Shown one piece after another: positions 18,425-26,264 of a stretch of 64,000 nucleotides of DNA. The notes under the pieces are model-generated. The model had not been told where the DNA came from, ran no database searches, and saw only the letters and a program-made list of their open reading frames with translations. How positions within the stretch are numbered: position 1 is the first letter of the stretch; each line of letters starts with the position of its first letter. The translations under genes were made by a program, and so were the position numbers. The DNA is from JAWHTC01 sp032586155 (GTDB taxonomy: Bacteria; Pseudomonadota; Alphaproteobacteria; Rhodobacterales; Rhodobacteraceae), in contig NZ_JAWHTC010000001.1 of the NCBI RefSeq assembly GCF_032586155.1, positions 434,001-498,000 of the forward strand, written 5' to 3'.

Positions 18425-19471
18425 TTATTCGGCCACCGCGCAATCGTCGAGTTCGTAACCCGCATCACGCCAGGCACGGGCTGCAGCCGGGTGGTACTTG
18501 AGCGGGTTTTTCCCGCACATGCCGAGCATCGGGAAGTTGAAATTGGCGGAATTACCGTAAGGTGCCTTGGCGATCAGATCGTCGACAGTGGCGGCATAGG
18601 CCGACACCAATTCGTAAACCAAATCACTGTCCATGTCCTTGTGCACGACGTTGCCGCCAATGGTTGCAAAGGCGCGGAACGTGTCATCTTCGGAAACGAA
18701 GGTCCAGTCATCACCCATCGTGGCCTGCAGGTCAGCAAGAGGCATTGTGAAGGGGGCGCTGCCCGGGGCGACCATGTATTTTTGCATGGCTTCGCTTTCA
18801 TAGGCTGCCTTGGGCATTGACCAGCCGGTCATCTTGCCTGCCGCGGTCACGGTTGTCAGACGGCTGCCCGGGAACAGTTCTGGCAGGACCACCGCGTCCG
18901 GTTCACCGCTGCTGACAAGGGCGGAACCCTGGCCCCAGTTGGTCTGCATGCCTTCATAACCTTCTCCGTCCTTCAAACCGGTGATGATCTGGATCATGCT
19001 ACGGGCGTTGGTTAATGCGCCGCCACGGGGCGGACCGTTATAGATCTTGCGCCCCTTGATATCGTCCCAGCCATTGATGCCTTTGGCGTCATAGGCGTAG
19101 AGGAAGAAGATCCCGAGCGTGAACGGGTTGATCGCCCGCAGGTTCCCGGCCAGTTCGGCCCCTTTTTCCTTTCCGAGCGAGCCGTACGGCCCGACGCCCC
19201 GGCTCATCAGGAAGGGCAGGATGTAGGGCGTGCCGGCAATGTCAGTTTTGCCTTCGGCCACGTTCTGGATTGAATTGGTCAGGGTTTGACCATCGGCAAG
19301 CTGAATGTTGGCGATACCCTTGGTCCCGGCGACTTCCGCCATGTGGGCCGGCGACAGGTGGGTTGCGCCACCCGGGCTTGCCGTTTCGGCGGTCAGATTG
19401 GCCTGGGCAAAGGCGCCTGTCGCTAGAGTCGTTGCTGCGGCCAGTGCCGCAATCAGTTTCATGGGTTTCAT
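18425..19471 (-). CDS. TAXI-family TRAP transporter solute-binding receptor
   Basis: A ~348-residue periplasmic binding protein with an N-terminal Sec signal (MKLIAALAAATTLATGAFAQA). The mature part begins with NLTAETASPGGATHLSPAHM, followed by a segment of the TAXI type. It delivers substrate to the fused TRAP permease encoded downstream. The ATG at 19471 has GGGAGG five bases upstream; a further ATG at 19474 is too close to that ribosome site. The protein is about 20-30 residues longer than minimal TAXI proteins. The ligand is unknown; the flanking sulfatases and MarR gene suggest an organosulfate. Confidence 0.88.
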   Translation of the reverse strand: MKPMKLIAALAAATTLATGAFAQANLTAETASPGGATHLSPAHMAEVAGTKGIANIQLADGQTLTNSIQNVAEGKTDIAGTPYILPFLMSRGVGPYGSLGKEKGAELAGNLRAINPFTLGIFFLYAYDAKGINGWDDIKGRKIYNGPPRGGALTNARSMIQIITGLKDGEGYEGMQTNWGQGSALVSSGEPDAVVLPELFPGSRLTTVTAAGKMTGWSMPKAAYESEAMQKYMVAPGSAPFTMPLADLQATMGDDWTFVSEDDTFRAFATIGGNVVHKDMDSDLVYELVSAYAATVDDLIAKAPYGNSANFNFPMLGMCGKNPLKYHPAAARAWRDAGYELDDCAVAE

Positions 19472-19554
19472 CATTTCCTCCCTGATTGAGAAACCATTTC
19501 AAATAGCTTTGTTCTGCGCGGTGTCACACTAGCGCGGTTTTGCTGCGTCTGTTG

Positions 19555-20079
19555 TTATGCATGCGCCGCCACAGTGTCGTTTTCCTGTGATTTGTCCTTT
19601 GTGTCGGGTTTCTGATTTTTTGCATCCGCCAGCGGCCCGGCCACGTCATTGACCAGATCCAGCAGGCGTTTGAGATCGTGGAAATCCTTACGGGTCAGCT
19701 GATCGGTAATTTGCTTTATAGCTTGCTGTGCCCGGGGCCAAATCCGCTCGAACAATTCGACCCCGCTGGGGGTGAGGGATATGACCTTGCGGCGCCGGTT
19801 GGCAGGGTCGTCGCGCCGTTCGATGTATCCCTTTTTCTCAAGCGCCGTTGCCGCCCGGCTGCCATGGGCCGGATCAATCGAGGTGCGCCGAGTGATAAAG
19901 GCAAGGTGGCAACTGCCGAAGCGGGCCACAGAAAACAGCAGACGCCATTCCAGAACCGGCAGGTTTTCGCCCCGCAGCACGTCGCGCGCCACGATGCGCT
20001 GAACCTTGCTGGTAAACCCCGTGGCGCGAACGATGATGAAATCGTCAACGTCGTCTTCCGGTATCAGTGCGTCGTGCAA
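19555..20079 (-). CDS. MarR-family transcriptional regulator
   Basis: A ~174-residue winged-helix regulator. The core has EWRLLFSVARFGSCHLAFIT, then the recognition region and the wing EKKGYIERRDDPANRRRKVI, typical of MarR. The TTG start at 20079 has GGAGGGG seven bases upstream; the longer frame to 20268 runs through the promoter repeats and is not credible. The gene diverges from the second sulfatase. The shared gap carries a tandem repeat suited to binding a dimer. It most likely represses the sulfatase-SDR-alkylsulfatase operon, and perhaps the TRAP genes, until a substrate or product binds. Confidence 0.88.
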   Translation of the reverse strand: MHDALIPEDDVDDFIIVRATGFTSKVQRIVARDVLRGENLPVLEWRLLFSVARFGSCHLAFITRRTSIDPAHGSRAATALEKKGYIERRDDPANRRRKVISLTPSGVELFERIWPRAQQAIKQITDQLTRKDFHDLKRLLDLVNDVAGPLADAKNQKPDTKDKSQENDTVAAHA

Positions 20080-20116
20080 GCGGGCGCCCCTCCAAGAATC
20101 GAACCTTCCTCCGACG

Positions 20117-20154
20117 ATATATGGCAAGTGCAATATATGGCAAGTGCAATATTG
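20117..20154. repeat. 16-bp tandem direct repeat in the marR-sulfatase divergent promoter
   Basis: The unit ATATATGGCAAGTGCA occurs twice without a gap (20117-20132 and 20133-20148). It is followed by ATATTG, which starts a third copy and makes a CAATATTG palindrome at its end. The block lies 37 bp upstream of the MarR start and 86 bp upstream of the sulfatase start. A two-site operator for the MarR protein is the simplest reading; this is inference. Confidence 0.75.
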
Positions 20155-20239
20155 TTTCTTGATTTGCCAGGGCCGGGCGCTAGTCTGGCTAAGCCTGCCG
20201 CATACGGGGGCGCATGGCACCACGCTGAAAGGACCGCCA

Positions 20240-21709
20240 ATGACACGCCCAAATATCCTTTTGTTCATGGCTGATAATCAGCCCGCCGATCTGCTGGGTT
20301 GTTATGGCAATGACGAGGTGCACACGCCGCATCTGGATGGGATGGCGCGGCGCGGTGTACGGTTTGACAGCGCCTATTGCGTCAATGCAATGTGTTCACC
20401 CTGTCGGGCGTCGGTCCTGACCGGGCTGATGCCAAGCCAGCACGGGATCCATAATTGGCTGGATGACAAGTTATTGGATCACTGGCCGACGAACTGGTCT
20501 GCGATCGGAGAGTTTGCCAATATCCCCACAATCATCAAGCAAGCAGGCTATGCCACTGCATTGATAGGCAAATTCCACCTTGGGGTGCCGTTCGTGCCGC
20601 AGCTGGCCTTTGATCATTGGGTGACCTTTCCGCACGGCCACACGACCAGTTTTTACGGTAATGAGGTGATCGACCAGGAAGAGCGGTATCGATTCGAGGG
20701 GCATACGGTGGATTACTTCACCGACAAGACCATCGAATATCTGGAACATAGAGCAGGGCAGGACGACCCGTTCTTTGCCTTTGTTCCCTACAACGGGCCT
20801 TACGGCCATTGGCCGGCGATCAAGGGACGGTCTGAAACCGAGTTTGCTGCGCTTTATGATGACACCGACATGCATTCGGTCCCGCGCGAAGGGCTATCGA
20901 GCGACGTGTTGGAACGGTTCGGGCTGCGGGTGGCTGAAGGTGGTGTGCGTGAACAGTTCAAGGGCCCGCTTTTGTTACCCAACAATGTTGAAAGCCTGCG
21001 GAACTATTTTGCCCAGGTCAGCCTGATCGATAGCGGGGTTGGGCGCATCCTGGCAACGTTGGAACGGCTCAAACTCGATGACGACACCATCGTGATCTAC
21101 ACTTCGGATCATGGGTTCTCGCTGGGCCATAACGGTGTCTGGGGGCACGGGGCAGCTGCGTTTCCGGCGAGCGCGCATCGGCCATCTTATCATATCCCGC
21201 TTATCATTTCGGGCGGCGGTTTGGAGGAGAATATCGTGCATGATGGGTTGGTCAGCCAGATTGATCTGTTTCCGACTCTGGCTGCGCTTGTCGGGGCGGA
21301 GAGAGCCCGACCGAGCCTGCAAAGCCCGGCGCGTGATCTGGGACCGGTGTTGCGAGGTGAAGAGGCGGAAGGCGCGGACGCGGTATTTTACGAACAGGAA
21401 GAGACGCGCGCGATCCGCACCCGCGAATGGCTGTATGCGATGCGGTTCAAGGGGTCGGAAACATACCCGATGGAAGATGAGATGTATTGTCTGACGGATG
21501 ATCCGCGGGAGAAAGCCAACCTGATCCGGGCACCCGAATTCGCGGAGAAAGCAGCCGAGTTACGCGACCGGATTACCACGTTTTTCGATGCCTACACCGC
21601 ACCCGCCTACGATTTGTGGCAGGGCGGTGCCGCGAAATCCAACGTGACCTTTGCCGGACTTTGGCAGGATGCTTGGGGCGAGGGTTGGGCACCGGAGTTT
21701 TCGGGATGA
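20240..21709 (+). CDS. Type I sulfatase (second copy)
   Basis: A 489-residue sulfatase with the formylglycine motif CSPCR from Cys52, preceded by YCVNAM and followed by ASVLTGLMPSQHG. Metal residues appear near the start (FMADNQPADLLGCYG) and in YTSDHGFSLGHNGVWGHG. No signal peptide is present. The sequence is clearly different from the sulfatase at 14.4-16.0 kb, so the two probably handle different esters. It heads an operon with a short-chain dehydrogenase and an alkylsulfatase-like protein. The start at 20240 opens directly on the family N-terminus MTRPNILLFMADN. Confidence 0.9.
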   Translation: MTRPNILLFMADNQPADLLGCYGNDEVHTPHLDGMARRGVRFDSAYCVNAMCSPCRASVLTGLMPSQHGIHNWLDDKLLDHWPTNWSAIGEFANIPTIIKQAGYATALIGKFHLGVPFVPQLAFDHWVTFPHGHTTSFYGNEVIDQEERYRFEGHTVDYFTDKTIEYLEHRAGQDDPFFAFVPYNGPYGHWPAIKGRSETEFAALYDDTDMHSVPREGLSSDVLERFGLRVAEGGVREQFKGPLLLPNNVESLRNYFAQVSLIDSGVGRILATLERLKLDDDTIVIYTSDHGFSLGHNGVWGHGAAAFPASAHRPSYHIPLIISGGGLEENIVHDGLVSQIDLFPTLAALVGAERARPSLQSPARDLGPVLRGEEAEGADAVFYEQEETRAIRTREWLYAMRFKGSETYPMEDEMYCLTDDPREKANLIRAPEFAEKAAELRDRITTFFDAYTAPAYDLWQGGAAKSNVTFAGLWQDAWGEGWAPEFSG

Positions 21710-21757
21710 TGCTGAGTGCAAAGATATGATGTCGACGTCAATCATGGAGGGGTTGGT

Positions 21758-22519
21758 ATGAGGGTTGCATTGACGGGAGGAGCAAGCGGTATAGGTGCGG
21801 CGCTGGCTGCGAAGATGAAGGCGCAGGGACATGCCGTTACCAGTTTTGACATCGCCGAGCCCGAGGGTGTTGATGAATGGATCGAGACGGATCTCAGTGA
21901 TCCGGTATCGATAGAACGCGCGCTGAGGGTGGTGGAGGGGCCGTTTGATGCGCTGATCAACAATGCAGGCCTGCCGCCGCGCGAAGGGCAGGCGGAACTG
22001 GTGTTGCGGGTGAATTGGTTTGGCTTCCAACAGTTTCTCGATGGCATGTTGGACAAGCTTGGAGAGGGCGCAGCAATCGTCAACACGGCGTCACGTGCCG
22101 GAGCGATGTGGCGCGATAACCTGAAAGAGGTGCAGGCGTTGCGCGCCATTGGGATCGACGGGCTGGCTGATTTCGTCACTGAGTACGCGATTGATGCCAC
22201 CCGGGCTTATAACCTGTCGAAAGAGGCGGTGATCGTGATGACCTTGGCCCGCGCCGAGGAGATGATCAAACGCGGCTTGCGGATGAACTCGGTCAGCCCC
22301 GCCGCCGTGAGCACCGGCATTCTGGATGACTTCGTCAAGGCCTTCGGGCCACGGGTTGCGGCCAATATCGCCCGCGCCGGTCGGGCGGGGACAGCAGAGG
22401 AGGTGGCTAATCTCGTGACTTTTCTGGCTTCTCCAGAGTCGGGCTGGATCAAGGGGCAGAACATTGCCATCGACGGCGGCATGAGTGCGATGGCGATAAG
22501 CGACACATTGGAGCTGTAG
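21758..22519 (+). CDS. Short-chain dehydrogenase/reductase
   Basis: A 253-residue SDR that would oxidise an alcohol or reduce a ketone with NAD(P). The cofactor motif TGGASGIG and NNAG segment (LINNAGLPP) are present. The catalytic Tyr-Lys pair is in AYNLSKEAV, and SPAAVSTGILDD precedes the C-terminal IDGGMSA. It resembles coniferyl-alcohol or 3-alpha-hydroxysteroid dehydrogenases. GGAGGGG stands seven bases before the ATG at 21758. It lies between two sulfate-ester hydrolase genes, so it probably oxidises the alcohol left after desulfation. The next gene begins three bases after its stop. Confidence 0.9.
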   Translation: MRVALTGGASGIGAALAAKMKAQGHAVTSFDIAEPEGVDEWIETDLSDPVSIERALRVVEGPFDALINNAGLPPREGQAELVLRVNWFGFQQFLDGMLDKLGEGAAIVNTASRAGAMWRDNLKEVQALRAIGIDGLADFVTEYAIDATRAYNLSKEAVIVMTLARAEEMIKRGLRMNSVSPAAVSTGILDDFVKAFGPRVAANIARAGRAGTAEEVANLVTFLASPESGWIKGQNIAIDGGMSAMAISDTLEL

Positions 22520-22522
22520 GTT

Positions 22523-23785
22523 ATGGCAAACGAGAAACTGGTTCATCACAACGACACGCAATTTCGTAAGGGCATAGTCGAGCTTTGCCCCGGATTTTTT
22601 TCAGCCGTGGGCTATGCCGCTTCGACCCAGCACATGGTTGTGGGCGACAGAACGGTCACGATCATTGATACCTCGGAAAGCACCGGAGCAGCCAAGAACG
22701 TACTGGCAGCTTTTCGCAACATCACAGACAAACCGGTTGGCCGGATCATTTATACCCACAGCCACCGCGACCACATCTCGGGCACAACAGTTTTTGCCGA
22801 GGATCGCAATGTGCCGATCTATGCCCACCACGGCTTTATTTCGGACCTCGTGGCGCAAAACGCCGAAAGGATCGCCCCGAACAAGGCACTCGGGCGACGT
22901 ACGATGGCACAGTTCGGCATAGGCCTGACACCTCAGCAACGTATCAGTCTGGGCTGCGGGCCTGGGGATCGCCCTATGGAGGGATTGGGGGCCGGTTTCA
23001 TTCCGCCAACGCACATGATCACGCAGGCTCAGAGTTTGGATCTGGACGGCATGCAGGCGGAGGTGATTTTTGCGCCGGGTGAGACACCGGACCATATCGC
23101 GCTGTGGTTCCCTGAAACGCGGGTGCTGATTCCCGGCGATAACTGGTATCATGCCTTCCCGAACCTTTATGCCATTCGCGGCACGCCGTACCGTGATTTC
23201 CAGGATTGGGCCGACACGCTGGCGATGCTGGAACGTCTGGGTGCCGAGGTGATGGCACCGGGTCATACGCAGCCTGTTTTTGGCACCGAAACCATCTCGG
23301 AAGTTCTCACGACGACGCGCGCGGCCATTTTGCATGTCATGCAACATACTTCGGACGGTATGGACGCGGGTTTATCGCTAGATGATATCGCGGCCTCGAT
23401 TGCGCTTCCGCCTGAGATTGCCAACAAACCATGGCTTGGAGAGTTTTACGGTAAAGCCAGCTGGTCCGCCCGGGCTTTTGCGGTCGGAACACTTGGCTGG
23501 TACGACGGAAACCCCACCCATCTTGGCACCCTGTCGTCCAAATCGCGGGCAGAGCATATGGCCGCGCTTGCAGGCGGCTCGAAGGCGCTGCTGCGCGCCG
23601 CCAAGACCAGCAACGATCCACAATGGACGCTGGAACTTTGCGATCATCTTCTGGCTTTGGGTGAAGATGCAGGTGCCCTGAAGGCTGAGACAATGGAGTC
23701 GCTCGCCGAAGACGAAGTGAACGCAACGTCGCGCAACAGCTACCTTTGGGAAGCCAAACGCCTGCGAGAGGGCGACGATTCATGA
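22523..23785 (+). CDS. Metallo-beta-lactamase-fold alkylsulfatase-like hydrolase
   Basis: A 420-residue protein with the binuclear zinc motif THSHRDH (His79, His81, Asp83, His84) and a metal-binding MAPGHTQPVFG later on. A helical segment after residue ~250 fits the dimerisation domain of SdsA1-type alkylsulfatases. The C-terminal SCP2-like lipid-binding domain of SdsA1 (~650 residues) is missing, so the substrate may be small and soluble. No signal peptide is visible. It is the third gene of the sulfatase operon, three bases after the SDR gene. A simple hydrolase of another ester cannot be excluded. Confidence 0.82.
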   Translation: MANEKLVHHNDTQFRKGIVELCPGFFSAVGYAASTQHMVVGDRTVTIIDTSESTGAAKNVLAAFRNITDKPVGRIIYTHSHRDHISGTTVFAEDRNVPIYAHHGFISDLVAQNAERIAPNKALGRRTMAQFGIGLTPQQRISLGCGPGDRPMEGLGAGFIPPTHMITQAQSLDLDGMQAEVIFAPGETPDHIALWFPETRVLIPGDNWYHAFPNLYAIRGTPYRDFQDWADTLAMLERLGAEVMAPGHTQPVFGTETISEVLTTTRAAILHVMQHTSDGMDAGLSLDDIAASIALPPEIANKPWLGEFYGKASWSARAFAVGTLGWYDGNPTHLGTLSSKSRAEHMAALAGGSKALLRAAKTSNDPQWTLELCDHLLALGEDAGALKAETMESLAEDEVNATSRNSYLWEAKRLREGDDS

Positions 23786-24125
23786 CCGGCGTCAGGCGCA
23801 TTGGCTGAACTGTTGCCGATGGCTTCGTTCGAGAAGCCCGGCCATGAACGGCAGTTTCTCAAGTTTTGCCAATGCCCTTTTCGCCATCGCCGAGTGACCG
23901 CTCTGCACCCATCGCGACAGGTGTCAAAATCCGCGGCAACGGTGAAAGCGCGCTCGGTACAGGCTTCAATTGCACTCGTTGCCAGCATCGGCTTCGCTGA
24001 AATTGTGACCATCCTGGGCTTGGATTGGCGTTACGGTGAAAACTCGGTCTTACAGTGGTATCGAGCGTGGTATGCCAAGTTGAACCTGGTTTTTTCTTAA
24101 GTATCAGAAGTTAGCTCGAATTTAG
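23786..24125. other. Intergenic stretch before tRNA-Ser
   Basis: 340 bp without a supportable gene. Short frames on both strands look like chance or a degraded gene: one minus-strand reading has AMAKRALAKLEKLPFMAGLL but is broken by stops and I cannot name it. The segment holds the 3' ends of the alkylsulfatase and tRNA transcripts. No hairpin with a T-tract was found by eye. Confidence 0.45.
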
Positions 24126-24215
24126 TGGCGGAGACGAAGGGATTCGAACCCTCGATACCGTTCCCGGTATACTCCCTTAGCAGGGGAGCGCCTTCGACCA
24201 CTCGGCCACGTCTCC
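24126..24215 (-). tRNA. tRNA-Ser (anticodon GCU)
   Basis: The minus strand reads GGAGACGTGGCCGAGTGGTC at the 5' end and GGTTCGAATCCC in the T-loop. The acceptor arms GGAGACG and CGTCTCC pair, and the 3' CCA is encoded. The anticodon loop CTGCTAA gives GCU. A long variable arm (about ATACCGGGAACGGTAT) marks it as a serine class II tRNA. The 90-base length fits. Confidence 0.96.
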
Positions 24216-24343
24216 GTCGACCCGTTTAGCGATCTGAAAAAGGAGGGGCAAGGGCCGATTTTGCATTTCCCTAGTGAAACGTTCGTGAAATTCGAGATAA
24301 CCGCCGATTTCCGGGTGGTATGGGTTCTGCGGTTCGGGATGGC

Positions 24344-25888
24344 TCACATGACCGCTTCGATCAGAAAAGGCCCGGGGGTGGCCATGGCCAACGAGATCGC
24401 TTTTCTTAGCTCCGTGGCCTCACTCACCTGCCGCGCAGCAACGCCATATCCTTCGGCGAGAGCAACCCAGCCGATTGACGGATTGCCCAGGTCCATCAGC
24501 GGGTCGGAGTTTTCGTCCGGCTCGCCAGCGCCGATCTTGGACATTTCGTTCGACAGGATCTTGTAGCGCCGATTCGACAAGATCAGAACGGTGATGTTCA
24601 TACCGGCGCGCGCCATGGTCCACAGTGCCTGGAGCGTGTAGCTGGCCGATCCGTCGCCGATGACTGCCAGAACAGGGCGGTTGGGGCAGGCGGCGGCGCA
24701 GCCGATGGCCAGTGGCATGCCATAGCCGATCGAGCCACCGCGATTGTTGAGCCAGTCATGGGCAGGCGCGGAGGCGCAGGCGGGGTATAGGCTGGTACCA
24801 TTGGTGACGGATTCGTCGGCAACGATGGCATTTTCGGGCAGGCCATTGGCCACCGCAGCGCCTAGGGCCTCGGGCGTGATCGGGCCGGTTGGGATCGGGG
24901 GCAGGGCCAGTTTTTGTGGTTCGGCGATACTGGCGTCCAACTCGTCGGCCAGCACGGAAAGAGCGGTTTCGACATCGGCTTCGGCGGGGCAAAGTGTTGT
25001 TATCTCGCATGTTTCTGGCAAGAGGGCGCTGGGGCGTTCGGGGTATGCAAAAAATGCGACCGGTGCACGAGCCCCGGCCAGCACGGCCTGTTTGGCACCT
25101 TCTAGTGTGGCAATGGCTGCGTCGATCTGGAACGGGATGCGAGCCAGCCCCGGCAAACCGCCGCCGCGAGAGCAGCGGGCGGTTGCGGCCTCGGCGAGAA
25201 GGGTGGCTCCGGTCTTGGCGGCGATGGCCTGAGCCAGCTCCTGCATGCGACGGGTGATATGGGGGGCGCCAAGGAGCAGATAGGCACCGGGAGTTTGCAG
25301 AGCCTTGGCCGCCTGGGACACGGCGGCGGGGTCGGGGGCGTCAAGGGAAGGTATTTCGATGGCAGGCTGGTTGTCCGGCGCGGCCTCGGACCAGGCCACG
25401 TCATTGGGCATGATCAACGTGCCAATCCCCTTCACCCCGCTCTGGATGTCACGCAGCAGGTCGCCGGTGACCCGGGCAATGTCGGCGGGCTCGGTCAGGG
25501 TCGCGACCGTCTTGCTGACCGGCCCGGCCAGCCCGGCAATATCCGAGGTCAGTGGCGCGTCATGAGCGATGTGGGCCACAGCGTGTTCGCCCACGATATT
25601 GAGAACCGGCATCGCTGCCTTGCGCGCATTATGCAGGTTTGCCAAGCCGTTAGCGAGACCAGGACCCAGATGCAGCAGGGTTGCGGCAGGGCGTCCCGAC
25701 ATCCGGGCGTAGCCATCGGCGGCCCCGGTGGCGACCCCTTCGAAAAGGCATAGATGATTGGCGATGCGCCCGTCTCGGGTGAGCGCCGCGACAAGGTGCA
25801 TTTCCGTAGTGCCGGGGTTGGAGAAACAGACTTTGATACCGTTTTCGATCAACACATCGGCCAGGGCGTCGGCGCCGTTGTAAGACAT
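24344..25888 (-). CDS. Thiamine-diphosphate enzyme of the acetolactate synthase/benzoylformate decarboxylase group
   Basis: A 514-residue TPP enzyme in three domains. The N-terminal pyrimidine domain carries the catalytic Glu in NPGTTEMHL (residue 29), a central domain follows, and the C-terminal diphosphate domain has the motif GDGSASYTLQALWTMARAGM with the NN partner replaced by SNRRYK. It is annotated in many genomes as acetolactate synthase large subunit homologue, but no regulatory-subunit gene adjoins it, so a decarboxylase or lyase is likely. The start at 25888 has AAAGGA seven bases upstream. The longer 25993 frame adds residues unlike the family. The substrate is unknown. Confidence 0.85.
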   Translation of the reverse strand: MSYNGADALADVLIENGIKVCFSNPGTTEMHLVAALTRDGRIANHLCLFEGVATGAADGYARMSGRPAATLLHLGPGLANGLANLHNARKAAMPVLNIVGEHAVAHIAHDAPLTSDIAGLAGPVSKTVATLTEPADIARVTGDLLRDIQSGVKGIGTLIMPNDVAWSEAAPDNQPAIEIPSLDAPDPAAVSQAAKALQTPGAYLLLGAPHITRRMQELAQAIAAKTGATLLAEAATARCSRGGGLPGLARIPFQIDAAIATLEGAKQAVLAGARAPVAFFAYPERPSALLPETCEITTLCPAEADVETALSVLADELDASIAEPQKLALPPIPTGPITPEALGAAVANGLPENAIVADESVTNGTSLYPACASAPAHDWLNNRGGSIGYGMPLAIGCAAACPNRPVLAVIGDGSASYTLQALWTMARAGMNITVLILSNRRYKILSNEMSKIGAGEPDENSDPLMDLGNPSIGWVALAEGYGVAARQVSEATELRKAISLAMATPGPFLIEAVM

Positions 25889-26059
25889 CTGCAAATCCTT
25901 TCCCGAAGGGCGTGGTTCCTGCGCAGCCTGACGTAACAGCTTGGCGGGATCAATCGCAAAGCACCGGAGGCGTAGAGGGAGAGGGCGGGCCAATTCTGAA
26001 TGGGAGCTTTCGTTGCCGTCCGGTCAGGTTAACGCGAGAATTTAACCGAAAAGAAAGGG

Positions 26060-26135
26060 GCTGGTATCCGTCTGCTTTCTGTCGGCTATCTGTCTGGCGC
26101 TCGGTCGGGCAGGGAATCGTCAGGGATTGGGTTAA
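26060..26135 (+). repeat. Dispersed intergenic repeat, copy A
   Basis: A 76-base block beginning GCTGGTATCCGTCTGCTTTC and ending GATTGGGTTAA. It matches copy B at 48465-48540 at roughly four bases in five by eye, in the same orientation, with two small gaps. Neither copy encodes a convincing protein. Such mosaic intergenic elements are common in Rhodobacteraceae. Copies A and B bracket the cysG-dsr-yeeE region. Confidence 0.65.
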
Positions 26136-26201
26136 CGCGCCGTTCGCTGCGCGTCACTGCGGCGTCACCAGCGAGTCATGTGGGCAAAGCGAAGCCCCCC
26201 G

Positions 26202-26242
26202 GCGACGCCGAAGGCGGGCGTAAAGCCTCACCCCGGCGTCGC
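26202..26242 (-). terminator. Long hairpin downstream of cysG, possible transcript end
   Basis: Arms GCGACGCCG and CGGCGTCGC pair over nine bases with a 23-base interior, in which AGGC and GCCT can pair further. It starts 22 bp after the cysG stop. No T-tract follows, so it could be a stabilising stem rather than an intrinsic terminator. Confidence 0.4.
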
Positions 26243-26264
26243 TGTCAGGCGGCACATCCCCTGT

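Larger units (their letters stand above)
25889..26264. other. Gene-free stretch at the left edge of the sulfur island
   Basis: 376 bp with no credible gene. It holds the promoter of the TPP-enzyme gene, then a 76-base repeat at 26060-26135 that recurs at 48465-48540. It also has a long inverted repeat with 9-bp arms, GCGACGCCG (26202-26210) and CGGCGTCGC (26234-26242), that may end or protect the cysG transcript. The rest is featureless. Confidence 0.55.

Noticed and set aside
24126..24215. tRNA-Ser as attachment site of a sulfur island
   Set aside because: The tRNA 3' end faces away from the dsr genes, no copy of the 3' end was seen elsewhere, and no integrase gene is in the window.
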